A stretch of 64,000 nt of DNA from JANQFM01 sp035471925 (lineage in GTDB: Bacteria > Acidobacteriota > UBA6911 > RPQK01 > DATIPO01). The position numbers and the translations under genes were made by a program. The notes below the pieces were generated by a model. It made no database searches. It was not told where the DNA came from and was given only the letters and a program-made list of their open reading frames with translations. Of this stretch, positions 55,105 through 63,513 are shown in pieces (within the stretch, counting starts at the first letter, position 1; each line of letters opens with the position of its first letter). The stretch is from assembly GCA_035471925.1 (NCBI GenBank), contig DATIPO010000081.1, forward strand, positions 1-64,000, read 5' to 3'.

Positions 55105-56115
55105 ATGAGACCCAAATTGACACGCGCGACGACTTCTTTGCTGTTGATGACCCTCCTTTTGGCGGGCGGATACCTCCTGGGCCAAGAGCCCAAGGAAATC
55201 GAAGAGGAGAAGGACAAGCCCACTGGACAGGCGGCTTTGGCGGTCAAGGTCGAGCAAGTGCGGGTCGACGTGGCGGTCCGCGACAAGAAGGACAACCTGA
55301 TTACCGGACTGCAGAAGCAGCACTTCGAGATCTACGAAGACAAAGTCAAGCAGGAGATCACCAACTTCCAGGCCATCGATGCGCCCATGACGGCTGTCCT
55401 GCTGGTGGAATACAGCAAGGTATTGAATTGGGAGATGCTCTACGAGGCTTGGCTGGGCTCTTATACGTTCGTTAAGGAGATGCGTCCCGGCGATTGGGTG
55501 GCGGTAATGGCCTATGATATCCGTCCCGAGATTCTGGTCGACTTCACTCAGGACAAGGGAGAGGTGGCCAGAGCCCTGCGCCGCCTCAATTATCCCGCTT
55601 GGCGCGAGAGCAATCTCTACGACGCCCTCCATGACGTCCTCGACCGCACTCAGGAAGTCGAAGGCAAGACGGTGATCGTGCTGGTGTCCAGCGGACTCGA
55701 CACCTTCAGCAAAAAAAACCTGGGCGAGACCCTTAAGCGGGTCAAGCGGGCCAACGCCACGATCTACACGGTCATGCTGGGCGGCAACCTTTTGGCCCGC
55801 GCCGAACACCGGCTCAGCAACACCTCCCGCATGGATTTCCTCCAAGCCGAAGCGACCCTGAAGAATATCGCCAAGCAAACAGGCGGCGAGTCCTTCTTTC
55901 CACGCTTTACCTCGGCTTTCCCGAGCATCTTCCACACCATCAGCGTCTTGGCCCGCAACCAGTATTCGCTCAGCTACATCAGCACCAATGCGGGAGCCAA
56001 AAAGGGCGACTTCCACAAAATCAAGGTGGTGGTCAAAGCCGACGTGGACAGAGACGGCAAGCCCGACAAGCTAAAGGTCAGTCATCGTCAGGGGTGGCTG
56101 GAAGAGGATTCCTAA
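55105..56115 (+). CDS. VWFA-related acidobacterial domain protein 3
   Basis: This 336-aa member of the same family as copies 1 and 2 has a signal peptide (TTSLLLMTLLLAGGYLLGQ). It then has the lead-in VDVAVRDKKDNLITGLQKQHFEIYED. The position of the MIDAS, DxSxS in the others, reads LLVEYSKVLNWEM here, so the canonical metal site is missing. The remaining fold (NLYDALHDVLDRTQEV and VLVSSGLDTFS) is conserved. ATG 55105 has GGAAGA upstream. It overlaps the RibBA-like gene by 38 bp in convergent orientation. It may bind its ligand in a metal-independent way, or be degenerate. Confidence 0.85.
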   Translation: MRPKLTRATTSLLLMTLLLAGGYLLGQEPKEIEEEKDKPTGQAALAVKVEQVRVDVAVRDKKDNLITGLQKQHFEIYEDKVKQEITNFQAIDAPMTAVLLVEYSKVLNWEMLYEAWLGSYTFVKEMRPGDWVAVMAYDIRPEILVDFTQDKGEVARALRRLNYPAWRESNLYDALHDVLDRTQEVEGKTVIVLVSSGLDTFSKKNLGETLKRVKRANATIYTVMLGGNLLARAEHRLSNTSRMDFLQAEATLKNIAKQTGGESFFPRFTSAFPSIFHTISVLARNQYSLSYISTNAGAKKGDFHKIKVVVKADVDRDGKPDKLKVSHRQGWLEEDS

Positions 56116-57214
56116 TCGGAATCTGATCCTCGATCTGCAAATCGAATCCCTGCAGGGCCACGATATTCTTGGGGTGGTTGGTCAAGAGGCGGACCTTGCG
56201 CAATCCCAGGTCGGCCAAGATCTGAGCGCCGACTCCGTATTCGCGAAAAGTTCCCCGAGGATGACGGCGCCCAGCGGGGTCGGGACGCGAGTCGTGCTCG
56301 AACTCTTCGGCCAGCGCCTCGTCGCGGTCCTGCGGACTCAGGTAGACCAACACTCCGCATCCCTCTTCTTCAATCCGGCTCATGGCGCCGCGCAGGTCGC
56401 GTCCGGCACTGGAACGGTTGTTGAGGAAGACGTCTGAAAGCACAGACTCAGTATGGACCCGAACCAAGGTGGGTTGGTCGGCTTCGATGCGTCCCTTGAC
56501 AAAGGCCAAGTGGCGGCGGCGGTCAAGGCGGTTCTCATAGAGGTGGACCTGGAAGCTGCCCAGCTCGCCCTGAAACGGCATCGACGCCACCCGCTCGACG
56601 AAACGCTCGGTGGCCAGCCTGAAGGTGATCAGATCTGAAATGGACACGGTCTTGAGTCCTTCTCTCTGGGCGAACTCGTTGACTTCGTCCAGACCCGCAA
56701 GGGTCCCGTCAGCATTGAGCATCTGGCAGATCACGGCGGCCGGAAGACACTCGGCGATGCGGCTCAAATCGACCGCAGCCTCGGTCTTTCCGGCCCGCTC
56801 CAGCACACCCCCGGGACGGGCTCTCTGAGGAAAGACGTGCCCGGGCATGACCACGTCGTCGGGTCCCCGGTTCGGATCGATGGCGGTCAGGATGGTGGTG
56901 GCCCGGTCGGCGGCGGAGATGCCGGTCGTGACGTCGCGCCGGGCTTCGATGCTGACGCAGAAGGCGGTGGCGTGGGCGGCCCTGTTCTTGGGCGCCATCA
57001 GCGGGATGCGCAGTTGATCGAGCCGCTGCGCCGTCATGGGCAGGCACACCAATCCACGGGCCTGAGCAGCCATGAAATTGACGGCCTGGGGCGTGACCTT
57101 TTCCGCCGCCATCATCAAGGCCCCCTCGTGGCTTCCCGAAGCCTCGTCGATGAGGACGACGATCTTGCCTTCGGCAACATCCCGCGCCGCCTCTTCTACC
57201 CGGTTCAAGCTCAT
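56078..57214 (-). CDS. RibBA homologue lacking catalytic residues of both domains
   Basis: The 378-aa product has the fold order of bifunctional RibBA: DHBP synthase N-terminal, GTP cyclohydrolase II C-terminal. Fold-supporting segments are kept (DVTTGISAADR, MPGHVFPQRA, REYGVGAQILADLGLRKVRLLTN). The active sites are not. In the N-half, the canonical acidic loop reads IDEASGSHEGAL (residues 22-33), keeping E30-G31 but lacking the Arg and flanking acids. The metal-binding His of RAGHTEA is K143 (RAGKTEA), and the Glu of ICE is Q164. In the C-half, the three zinc cysteines become S257, S268 and A270 (HTES, RSSAG), and RQEGRGIG reads SPQDRDEA. I expect neither activity. It lies last in an operon with ribE. 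GGAGAGAGG precedes ATG 57214. Confidence 0.85.
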   Translation of the reverse strand: MSLNRVEEAARDVAEGKIVVLIDEASGSHEGALMMAAEKVTPQAVNFMAAQARGLVCLPMTAQRLDQLRIPLMAPKNRAAHATAFCVSIEARRDVTTGISAADRATTILTAIDPNRGPDDVVMPGHVFPQRARPGGVLERAGKTEAAVDLSRIAECLPAAVICQMLNADGTLAGLDEVNEFAQREGLKTVSISDLITFRLATERFVERVASMPFQGELGSFQVHLYENRLDRRRHLAFVKGRIEADQPTLVRVHTESVLSDVFLNNRSSAGRDLRGAMSRIEEEGCGVLVYLSPQDRDEALAEEFEHDSRPDPAGRRHPRGTFREYGVGAQILADLGLRKVRLLTNHPKNIVALQGFDLQIEDQIPIRNPLPATPDDD

Positions 57215-57249
57215 GAACCTCTCTCCTTGTCCTCGCCGACCCCGGCTGT

Positions 57250-57897
57250 TTACTTGATCGGGGGCGGATTCTTGATCCACCGCAGAGGACGCCGGTCCTC
57301 GGTGTTGATGATCTCCAGACGCTGTTTGAAGTAGCGTGTCTCGTAGGCCAGCAACAGCGGATTGGAAAGGTCGTCGAGCACCAGCCATTCCCCGCCCCGG
57401 CTGTCCTTGGCCTGCAAGGCCGGCACTTCAACCTCGCGTCCGTTGAGGGTCAGCGAGATGTTGGTGCGTCCGGAGCGCTTGATCTGGAAGGGCAGATTGG
57501 AACGCTTGATTTTGACTGAACCTTTCTCGGAAAGTTGGCGGAAGGCCTCTTCCGGCATCCACAGGGTCATCTCGTCTTCGGATTCCATCTCCACGCCCAC
57601 TTCGAAGAGTCCGCTGACCGTGAACTGCTGGCCCTCGGCCACAGCCTTGCGATAGAGATGGACGGTCCCCTGGTCGTTGAGGTTCTCCCACTCCAGCACG
57701 ATATCGGGCTTGAAACGGGCCAAGCGGACGATGAAACGGCTGGACTGGTCGCGGGCCTGATTCCGGTAGACCAAGACGCTGTTGGCGTCCAAGTCGATTT
57801 GACCGTCCGGCGCTTCCCGTTCACCGGCCGGCGCCGCCGCCAGCACCGCCAACAGCGTTGCTACGGCCCAAAATGCGTTCCACATGCGATTGCACAT
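57250..57897 (-). CDS. Secreted protein of unknown function between ribE and the RibBA homologue
   Basis: This is a 215-aa frame if it starts at ATG 57897; earlier ATG/TTG starts at 57912 and 57921 are possible. A signal peptide (NAFWAVATLLAVLAAAPAG) precedes the mature protein. The sequence has VYRNQARDQSSRFIVRLARFKPDIVLEW, VSGLFEVGVEME and WLVLDDLSNPLLLAY. It suggests a beta-sandwich of two similar halves. It overlaps the last about 77 bp of ribE and is followed after 35 bp by the RibBA homologue, so the three are one operon. I do not recognise the family; a secreted protein in a riboflavin operon is unexpected. Confidence 0.65.
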   Translation of the reverse strand: MCNRMWNAFWAVATLLAVLAAAPAGEREAPDGQIDLDANSVLVYRNQARDQSSRFIVRLARFKPDIVLEWENLNDQGTVHLYRKAVAEGQQFTVSGLFEVGVEMESEDEMTLWMPEEAFRQLSEKGSVKIKRSNLPFQIKRSGRTNISLTLNGREVEVPALQAKDSRGGEWLVLDDLSNPLLLAYETRYFKQRLEIINTEDRRPLRWIKNPPPIK

Positions 57898-58459
57898 ACT
57901 TGCTGATAACATCCGTTTCAAGATTGACGTGATCGCCCTCTTCCAGGTTCGAAAAGGTGGTCACTTCGTAGGTATGGGGAATGATGGCGACTTCGAACCA
58001 ATCCTCGCTCAAGCCCGAGATGGTGAGGCTGACGCCGTCGACGGTAATGCTTCCCTTAAAGACGCAGTAGTCGAGCACTCGGCGCCCCGCGGCGAAACGG
58101 AAGATCCAGGAATTGCCTTCTTCCTGGATCGACTCCACGCGTCCCCGCCCGTCCACGTGGCCTTGCACCAGGTGGCCGCCCAAAAAATCGGAGCTGCGTA
58201 AAGCTGGCTCCAAATTCACGGCATCGCCCGCCTCCAAGTCTCCCAAGGTGGTGCGGCGCAAAGTCTCAGGTGTGGCCGTGACCTCAAATCCCTGGGGAAG
58301 CAGCTTTTCGGCGGTCAGGCACACACCGCTGACCGCCACGCTGTCGCCGATCTTCATATCCCGGCCGACCACTTTGCATTGCAGGGCCAAGGTCGATCCG
58401 CCTGCTGAACCCTGCCGCTCTGTCACCCGGCCTTTCTCGCGTACGATTCCAGTAAACAT
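57821..58459 (-). CDS. ribE: Riboflavin synthase, alpha subunit
   Basis: This 212-aa enzyme dismutates two 6,7-dimethyl-8-ribityllumazine molecules to riboflavin. Two lumazine-binding barrels are visible. The first begins MFTGIVREKGRV and carries DSVAVSGVCLTAEKL and FLGGHLVQGHVDG. The second has GSITVDGVSLTISGL and IPHTYEVTTFSNLEEGD. The length is normal. The C-terminal 12 residues are Gly-rich and lie in the overlap with the downstream gene. It starts 3 bp after the pseudouridine synthase stop, so it belongs to that transcript. No FMN riboswitch is seen between them, as there is no space. Confidence 0.96.
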   Translation of the reverse strand: MFTGIVREKGRVTERQGSAGGSTLALQCKVVGRDMKIGDSVAVSGVCLTAEKLLPQGFEVTATPETLRRTTLGDLEAGDAVNLEPALRSSDFLGGHLVQGHVDGRGRVESIQEEGNSWIFRFAAGRRVLDYCVFKGSITVDGVSLTISGLSEDWFEVAIIPHTYEVTTFSNLEEGDHVNLETDVISKYVQSHVERILGRSNAVGGAGGGAGR

Positions 58460-58462
58460 GGT

Positions 58463-59167
58463 CTATGCCGACTTGAGTTTCTTCAATTCGCTGGGCAACA
58501 GCTTGCGGGCCTCGCCGGGCCGCATGCTGCCCAGCCGCACCGGCCCGATGGCGATGCGCTTGAGCCGCAGGACGTGATGGTTGATGGCTTCAAACATGCG
58601 CCTGATCTGCCGGTTCCTGCCCTGACGAAGCTTCACCTCGAACCAGATGTTGCTGTCGGTCTTCTTCAGGAACTTGATCTTGCAGGGCGCGTAGGTGACG
58701 CGTCCAGCCCGCAATCCCTTGCGCAGCAAGTCAAGCTTGTCACGGTCGGGGTGCCCCTGAATCTTAACCCGATAGACTTTTTCGTAGGATCCAGCCTGCA
58801 TGATGTGCTTGGCCAGTGCCCCGTCATTGGTGAGGATCATGAGGCCCTCGCTATTGAAATCGAGGCGGCCAGCCGGATATACGCGGCGCGAAGTGGGAAC
58901 GAGCCGACGCACCACCGGACGCTTCTGGTCATCCTTGACGGCGCTGAGCATGCCTGTCGGCTTGTGGACGGCCCAATACTCGTGGGGCTCGGCCTGGATC
59001 AGTTTGCCGTTGACCTTGATGTGATCGCTGTCCGGATCGGCTTGGGAGCCCAGCCGACGCACCACTTTTCCGTTGACCGTCACCCGACCTTGCTCGATCA
59101 GGCGCTCGGCCTGGCGGCGCGAGGCGATGCCCGCGTGGGCGATTATTTTCTGGAGCCGTTCCCCCAT
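58463..59167 (-). CDS. RluB-type rRNA large-subunit pseudouridine synthase
   Basis: The 234-aa protein has an N-terminal S4 RNA-binding domain (RLQKIIAHAGIASRRQAERLI). A RsuA/RluB-type catalytic domain follows, with motif II carrying the catalytic Asp (VYPAGRLDFNSEGLMILTND). Downstream are KVYRVKIQG and RQGRNRQIRRMFEA. This matches the RluB/RluE/RsuA class that modifies 23S or 16S rRNA; RluB is the best guess by length. The start is at ATG 59167; an open frame of 36 more codons is not used. It is the first gene of the operon with ribE. Confidence 0.9.
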   Translation of the reverse strand: MGERLQKIIAHAGIASRRQAERLIEQGRVTVNGKVVRRLGSQADPDSDHIKVNGKLIQAEPHEYWAVHKPTGMLSAVKDDQKRPVVRRLVPTSRRVYPAGRLDFNSEGLMILTNDGALAKHIMQAGSYEKVYRVKIQGHPDRDKLDLLRKGLRAGRVTYAPCKIKFLKKTDSNIWFEVKLRQGRNRQIRRMFEAINHHVLRLKRIAIGPVRLGSMRPGEARKLLPSELKKLKSA

Positions 59168-59289
59168 GGGGCACAGTCTACCTGAAACGCCGTTTGGGCG
59201 CGATTGGCCTGAGCCTGCAACTTCAACTCCGACAGAGGATCTTTGGCATAATAGAGCGTTGACTACGGAAAGCATCCTTGGGAGCAGCC

Positions 59290-60123
59290 ATGAATCATCA
59301 GACGCGGAATCAGTCTCGCATTTGTCTCTTACTCTGCATCGCCTTGCTGGCGGCCTCGGCGGCCTTGGCCCAAAACGGCGACAGCGCCAACGGCCGACTG
59401 AGCCAGTTAGTGCGGGTGGGCATTTTCGAGGTTTCCATTGACGGAACCGTCGACCACAAGGCTCAGGTCTTCCAATCGCCCCAACCCAGAGCCTTCCTGA
59501 TCCGTTCGCCTCAGCTTGACAGCGCGGTGGTGCTGCAGCTAGACGGACAGAAGGTGGGAGCCATGTCGACTCAGCATGTCAACCTCGGCACCGATCAAGC
59601 CCAGGTGGATTCCGGATACAGCCTCGCGGACGAAGGGCAGTTCCAGCTCTCTCAGACCAGCCTCGACTTCACCTTTCAAGGGCATAGCGTGCAGATGAAA
59701 GCCAAGGGCGACCTGCTGGGATTCATCTCCAGCCAGGACATCCGCGATTTCGACACGCTGTGGTCGGAAAGGCAGCACGACTATCAGCCTTCTCAGGTTG
59801 ATCTCAACCGCATCCGCGGGGCGGGTCAAGGCAAGGAGTTCCGGGTTGTGACCTACTTCGGATCGTGGTGTCCACACTGCCAGAAGCGGGTTCCCCACCT
59901 GATGCAGATCGAGGCCATGCTTTCCGACTCGGACGTGGACTTCAGCTACTACGGCATCCCCCGTCCACCAGCCTTCGGACAGGATCCCGAAGCCATCGAA
60001 AAGGAAATCGACAGCGTCCCCACGGCCATCATCTACCAGGGCGACCAGGAAGTCGGACGCCTGACCCGCGACGACTGGGAAACGCCGGAAGAAAGCTTGG
60101 CCAAGCTCTTGGAAGCCCTCTGA
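59290..60123 (+). CDS. Secreted thioredoxin-fold protein with CPHC motif
   Basis: The 277-aa product begins at ATG 59290 behind GGGAGC. A signal peptide (LLLCIALLAASAALA) is followed by about 140 residues with beta-sandwich character and no known domain (VRVGIFEVSIDGTVDHKAQVF). A C-terminal thioredoxin-like domain has VVTYFGSWCPHCQKRVPHLMQ, a CxxC active site of DsbA-type sequence (CPHC), and SVPTAIIYQGDQEVGRLT with the cis-proline. It is probably periplasmic and acts in disulfide exchange; the N-terminal domain may give specificity. It is divergent from the RluB operon. Confidence 0.83.
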   Translation: MNHQTRNQSRICLLLCIALLAASAALAQNGDSANGRLSQLVRVGIFEVSIDGTVDHKAQVFQSPQPRAFLIRSPQLDSAVVLQLDGQKVGAMSTQHVNLGTDQAQVDSGYSLADEGQFQLSQTSLDFTFQGHSVQMKAKGDLLGFISSQDIRDFDTLWSERQHDYQPSQVDLNRIRGAGQGKEFRVVTYFGSWCPHCQKRVPHLMQIEAMLSDSDVDFSYYGIPRPPAFGQDPEAIEKEIDSVPTAIIYQGDQEVGRLTRDDWETPEESLAKLLEAL

Positions 60124-60391
60124 TGCACCCTTGAGTTCGGTCCGCTGGACTAAGCGCCCCTGGGTTCGCCTTGGCCCAGAGTTCCTGGAGCGACGAAATT
60201 CGACGAATCGATTTCGCAGCCTCCACGTCTACTAATAGCGAGTCTCAGTTCATTTCCGAATCATCAGGGATCGCAGGGATGCGCCTAACAATGTTGGCAG
60301 AGGGCGCCACTGCAATGAAACAGGATGAAGGATCGTAGGGCGAGACTCTTGAAACGTCAACAACCGTGTAATCGACTATCTCGGGAGGACC

Positions 60392-61750
60392 ATGAACACT
60401 CGTAGGTTGACCTTTTCTCTTTGCGTGCTTCTGGCGGCGGCTCTCGGCGCAGCCGCCTTGTCACTGGCATTGGCAGTCACCCCTGAAAGCGAGGCGACTG
60501 ACCAGAACTGGCCGCGTTGGAGAGGCCCCGACGCCAGCGGAGTGGCGCCCGCCACCGATCCGCCTCTGGAATGGAGCGAAGACAAGAACATCCGCTGGAA
60601 GTTCGACATTCCCGGACGCGGCAATTCCACGCCGGTGATCTGGGAAGACCTCATATTTCTGACGACGGCAGTAGTAACCGGCACCCCGGCCGACGACTCC
60701 GATTCTGGAGAAGGGCAAGGCCGCCGGCGCCGCCGCGGGGTCCAGCCCGCCCCCACCCAGTTCATCCTTTTAGCCCTCAACCGCCAGGACGGCACCGAGG
60801 CTTGGAGAAAGGTGGCATATGAAGGCCTGCCCAACGAGGGCCACCATCCGGACGGCACCTGGGCCTCGGGTTCGGCGGTCACCGATGGCGAAGTCGTCAT
60901 CGCCCACTTCGGTTCTCAAGGCATCTATGCCTATGATCTGAAGGGCAATGCCCTGTGGAATAAGGATTTGGGGGACATGCGGACCCGCCTGGGCTTCGGC
61001 GAAGGCGCCTCACCGGCCCTGCATGGCAAGTATCTGGTCGTCAACTGGGATCATGAGGGCGATTCCTTCATCGTGGCCCTCGACAAGTCGAGCGGCGAGG
61101 AAATCTGGCGCAACGCCCGCGACGAACCCACTTCCTGGTCGACTCCCGTGGTACTCGAGGTTGACGGACGCCACCAAGTCGTGGTCAGCGCCACCAACCG
61201 GGTGCGCGGCTACGACCTGGAAACCGGCCAGCTCATCTGGGAAAGCAGCGGGATGACGGCCAACGCCATTCCCACTCCGGTTTACGGCGACGGCATCCTC
61301 TACGCCACCAGCGGATTCCGCGGCAACGCTCTGCAGGCCATCGACCTGAGCAAAGCCAAGGGGCAGGTCCAGGGCACCGAGGCGCTGCTGTGGTCTTACG
61401 ACCGTGATACGCCATATGTCCCCTCGCCTCTGCTCTACGGAGATGCCATTTACATCATCAAGAGCAACAGCGGCATCCTCTCCCGGCTCGACGCCAAGAC
61501 CGGCGAGGTCGAGTTCGGTCCCGAGCGCTTGGACCTGCAGGGCGTCTACGCCTCCCTGGTGGGAGCCGCGGGACGCATCTACATCACGGGACGCGAAGGC
61601 GTCACCCTGGTCATCGAGCACGGCGAAGAACTCAAAGTGCTGGCCACCAATCCTCTCGACGACCGCATCGACGCCTCCCCGGCCATCCTCGGCAACCAGA
61701 TCTTCCTCAGAGGCTACGACCACCTCTACTGCATCGAGTCCTCTGAGTAG
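60392..61750 (+). CDS. Secreted PQQ-like/BamB-fold beta-propeller protein
   Basis: The 452-aa protein has a signal peptide (LLAAALGAAALSLALA) and a seven- or eight-bladed PQQ-like propeller opening NWPRWRGPDASGVAP. Blades have Trp-docking signatures: IRWKFDIPGRGNSTPVI, LNRQDGTEAWRK, GIYAYDLKGNALW, VALDKSSGEEIW and GYDLETGQLIW. A low-complexity Arg-rich insertion (EGQGRRRRRG) occurs near residue 112. The family includes BamB and many planctomycete/acidobacterial proteins of unknown role. There is no catalytic cofactor site evident. A strong palindromic hairpin follows at 61808-61848. Confidence 0.88.
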   Translation: MNTRRLTFSLCVLLAAALGAAALSLALAVTPESEATDQNWPRWRGPDASGVAPATDPPLEWSEDKNIRWKFDIPGRGNSTPVIWEDLIFLTTAVVTGTPADDSDSGEGQGRRRRRGVQPAPTQFILLALNRQDGTEAWRKVAYEGLPNEGHHPDGTWASGSAVTDGEVVIAHFGSQGIYAYDLKGNALWNKDLGDMRTRLGFGEGASPALHGKYLVVNWDHEGDSFIVALDKSSGEEIWRNARDEPTSWSTPVVLEVDGRHQVVVSATNRVRGYDLETGQLIWESSGMTANAIPTPVYGDGILYATSGFRGNALQAIDLSKAKGQVQGTEALLWSYDRDTPYVPSPLLYGDAIYIIKSNSGILSRLDAKTGEVEFGPERLDLQGVYASLVGAAGRIYITGREGVTLVIEHGEELKVLATNPLDDRIDASPAILGNQIFLRGYDHLYCIESSE

Positions 61751-61807
61751 CTGGCCGCCCGCCGCGCTTGGGACACGGTCCTGAGCCCCGCTGGAGCACA
61801 CACCACG

Positions 61808-61848
61808 GGTTCGCGGTCGCCCCGCAGCACTGCGAGGCGACCCGAACC
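61808..61848. terminator. Long bidirectional hairpin between convergent genes
   Basis: Arms GGTTCGCGGTCGCC (61808-61821) and GGCGACCCGAACC (61836-61848) pair with a single bulge. Inside, CGCAG-CA-CTGCG forms a second stem. It lies between the plus-strand propeller gene and the minus-strand DUF4265 gene, where a shared terminator belongs, although no T-run follows on either side. Confidence 0.7.
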
Positions 61849-61906
61849 TGCCTCACTGTCGGCCCGTTCACGTGAGACGCCCTCCCTTAACTTCTTCCAG
61901 AACAAA

Positions 61907-62566
61907 TCAGGGCTTGCCGCAGCCTTCCTTTAGGCTAGCGCCCCTTGCCCTCTTCCAGTTCGCGGTTGCAGCGGAAGAATGCCCGCAATGACCTTCCTCG
62001 AACTCCCAAATACCCTCTTTCTCAAGCTTGACCAGGTACTGGTAGACTGCCTGGATGTCTGAATCGGCGTGAACGTCGATGGCGTATAGATTCGCAGTGG
62101 CCCGCTCGTAGGAGCATACGAGGGTGCCGATCCCACTGAGAGCGCGGCTCCGCGCTTCGGAATCTCCCAAACCCGCGAAGAAGATCCGATAGGTGGAGTG
62201 GCCGCTTCGCCGCAGAACCGCGTCGAACTCCAGTTTGTCTTCTACGGCTTTGACGCTGACGACATCTCCGAAGCTGAGGCCGTAGGAGTAGAAGGGAGAA
62301 TTGCGGAGCCGGTATCCCCCGGGTCCAACCTTCTCTGCCCAGACCCTCTCAACTGACCACTGGTCTTCATACCCGCTCGCGTCCAGGGGCAAATCGATCT
62401 TGACAAGGCCTCCTTGCCTGCCCGCCTCACGATTCCTGCCTTCTAAAATCACCAGAGCACCTCCCAAAGCCCAAGAAGCCGTTTCCCCGGAGACAGAATG
62501 CTTGGGGGTCACCCTAGATGAAGAATTGTCGGCACGAGCAGGCGGCCAAGACACCATTTCCGCCAT
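61907..62566 (-). CDS. DUF4265-like protein, candidate immunity
   Basis: The 219-aa product begins at 62566 after TTGAGGACAG. The middle (residues about 70-140) matches the DUF4265 pattern: ERVWAEKVGPGGYRLRN, SPFYSYGLSFGDVVSVKA and VLRRSGHSTYRIFF. The remainder is a ferredoxin-like alpha/beta stretch (YAIDVHADSDIQAVYQYL) and a charged tail. It is downstream of a second small gene and the end of an Rhs toxin on the same strand. From that context it is a candidate immunity or accessory protein; DUF4265 proteins are often beside toxin genes. The sequence alone does not prove a role. Confidence 0.6.
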   Translation of the reverse strand: MAEMVSWPPARADNSSSRVTPKHSVSGETASWALGGALVILEGRNREAGRQGGLVKIDLPLDASGYEDQWSVERVWAEKVGPGGYRLRNSPFYSYGLSFGDVVSVKAVEDKLEFDAVLRRSGHSTYRIFFAGLGDSEARSRALSGIGTLVCSYERATANLYAIDVHADSDIQAVYQYLVKLEKEGIWEFEEGHCGHSSAATANWKRARGASLKEGCGKP

Positions 62567-62593
62567 AAACTGTCCTCAACCTGTCTCCTGAGC

Positions 62594-62613
62594 GAGGACT
62601 TTGCCAAGTCCTC
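62594..62613. terminator. Perfect hairpin at the end of the first immunity candidate
   Basis: GAGGACTT-TGCC-AAGTCCTC is an exact 8-bp stem with a 4-nt loop. It overlaps the stop codon of the upstream minus-strand gene and lies 28 bp before the next gene's start. It may be a terminator or attenuator setting the ratio of the two products. Confidence 0.45.
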
Positions 62614-63424
62614 ACTGATCTTCGCCCTTTCGGGCTTTCATGGCTCCGATGAGGGACTCGACCTGGGCGGCGTCGGCGGGCTTCGTCTTCAGGCTCTCGA
62701 TATCAACCTGGGCAGGATCGAAAAAGTTCTCCTCACCCAGCGCTCGGCGGACCGCTGCCTCTCGCTCCCTGGCTTCCGGACTTCCTGCCAGTCGGCCTGG
62801 CTCGTAAAGCTGCACAAGAAGGCCGCCACCGGTCTGTTCCTTGGCAGCATCCGCAATCTCGTGGAACTTCTCCAGGCCTATCTTCTCAAGAGCCCAAGGA
62901 CCGAAGTAAGTCTGCCAGTAGATCCCGGGAATCGTCTCACCTGGATCGCGACCCATCATTTGGCTGGTCCGACCCAGGGGATCATCCCACTCAACGAGAT
63001 GCTTGGCCAATCTGTCTTCGTAGGTCGTAACAGAGCCGAAGACCGGCTCGAACTCCTCGATGAGGAATCGGAAAAGTTTCTTCGTCAACGTGTCGCCCGC
63101 CTGCGGCGACAACCAGACGGTGCAGCTCCAGGGAAAAGGGCGCTTGTCGAGTCCCCTTTCCGCGCGCCAGTCGATCACGACCATTTGACGCGGACTCTTT
63201 CGGCGGGCCAGAAAGGGACTTCTTCCCTCCTGCTGCCACAATTCAACGGCGGCCTCCACGCCTTCCTCGGCAAAGGGTCTTCGGACAGGTTCGCCGTCAT
63301 CGAAATGACTCACACGCAATGGCTCATCGATTTCCCCCACCCAACGCCTCAGCAGACGCTGCATGAAAGCCCGATTCCCCAGGTCTTTGTCTGTATTCAC
63401 GCTTAGGACATAATCATTGGACAT
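62612..63424 (-). CDS. Probable immunity protein for the adjacent Rhs toxin
   Basis: This 270-aa gene starts at 63424 behind AGAGGATGAAGG, 89 bp after the Rhs toxin stop. It reads YVLSVNTDKDLGNRAFMQRLL, VVIDWRAERGLDKRPFPWS and WDDPLGRTSQMMGRD. It is a soluble alpha/beta protein with many Trp residues, fitting immunity proteins made beside polymorphic toxins. Its C-terminal tail is charged (SLIGAMKARKGEDQ). I do not recognise a named family; the role is inferred from position directly behind the toxin, the standard order. Confidence 0.55.
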   Translation of the reverse strand: MSNDYVLSVNTDKDLGNRAFMQRLLRRWVGEIDEPLRVSHFDDGEPVRRPFAEEGVEAAVELWQQEGRSPFLARRKSPRQMVVIDWRAERGLDKRPFPWSCTVWLSPQAGDTLTKKLFRFLIEEFEPVFGSVTTYEDRLAKHLVEWDDPLGRTSQMMGRDPGETIPGIYWQTYFGPWALEKIGLEKFHEIADAAKEQTGGGLLVQLYEPGRLAGSPEAREREAAVRRALGEENFFDPAQVDIESLKTKPADAAQVESLIGAMKARKGEDQ

Positions 63425-63513
63425 CCTTCATCCTCTCTTATCGGAAAGTTGAAGTCCACAGCGAACCTTTGGTCGGCCACGCTCTGGACTGATCCTCACG
63501 TGCCGTTTTTCAC

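Noticed and set aside
57821..58462. FMN riboswitch upstream of ribE
   Set aside because: Only 3 bp separate ribE from the preceding gene, and no RFN-type conserved core is seen in the operon leader (59168-59289).
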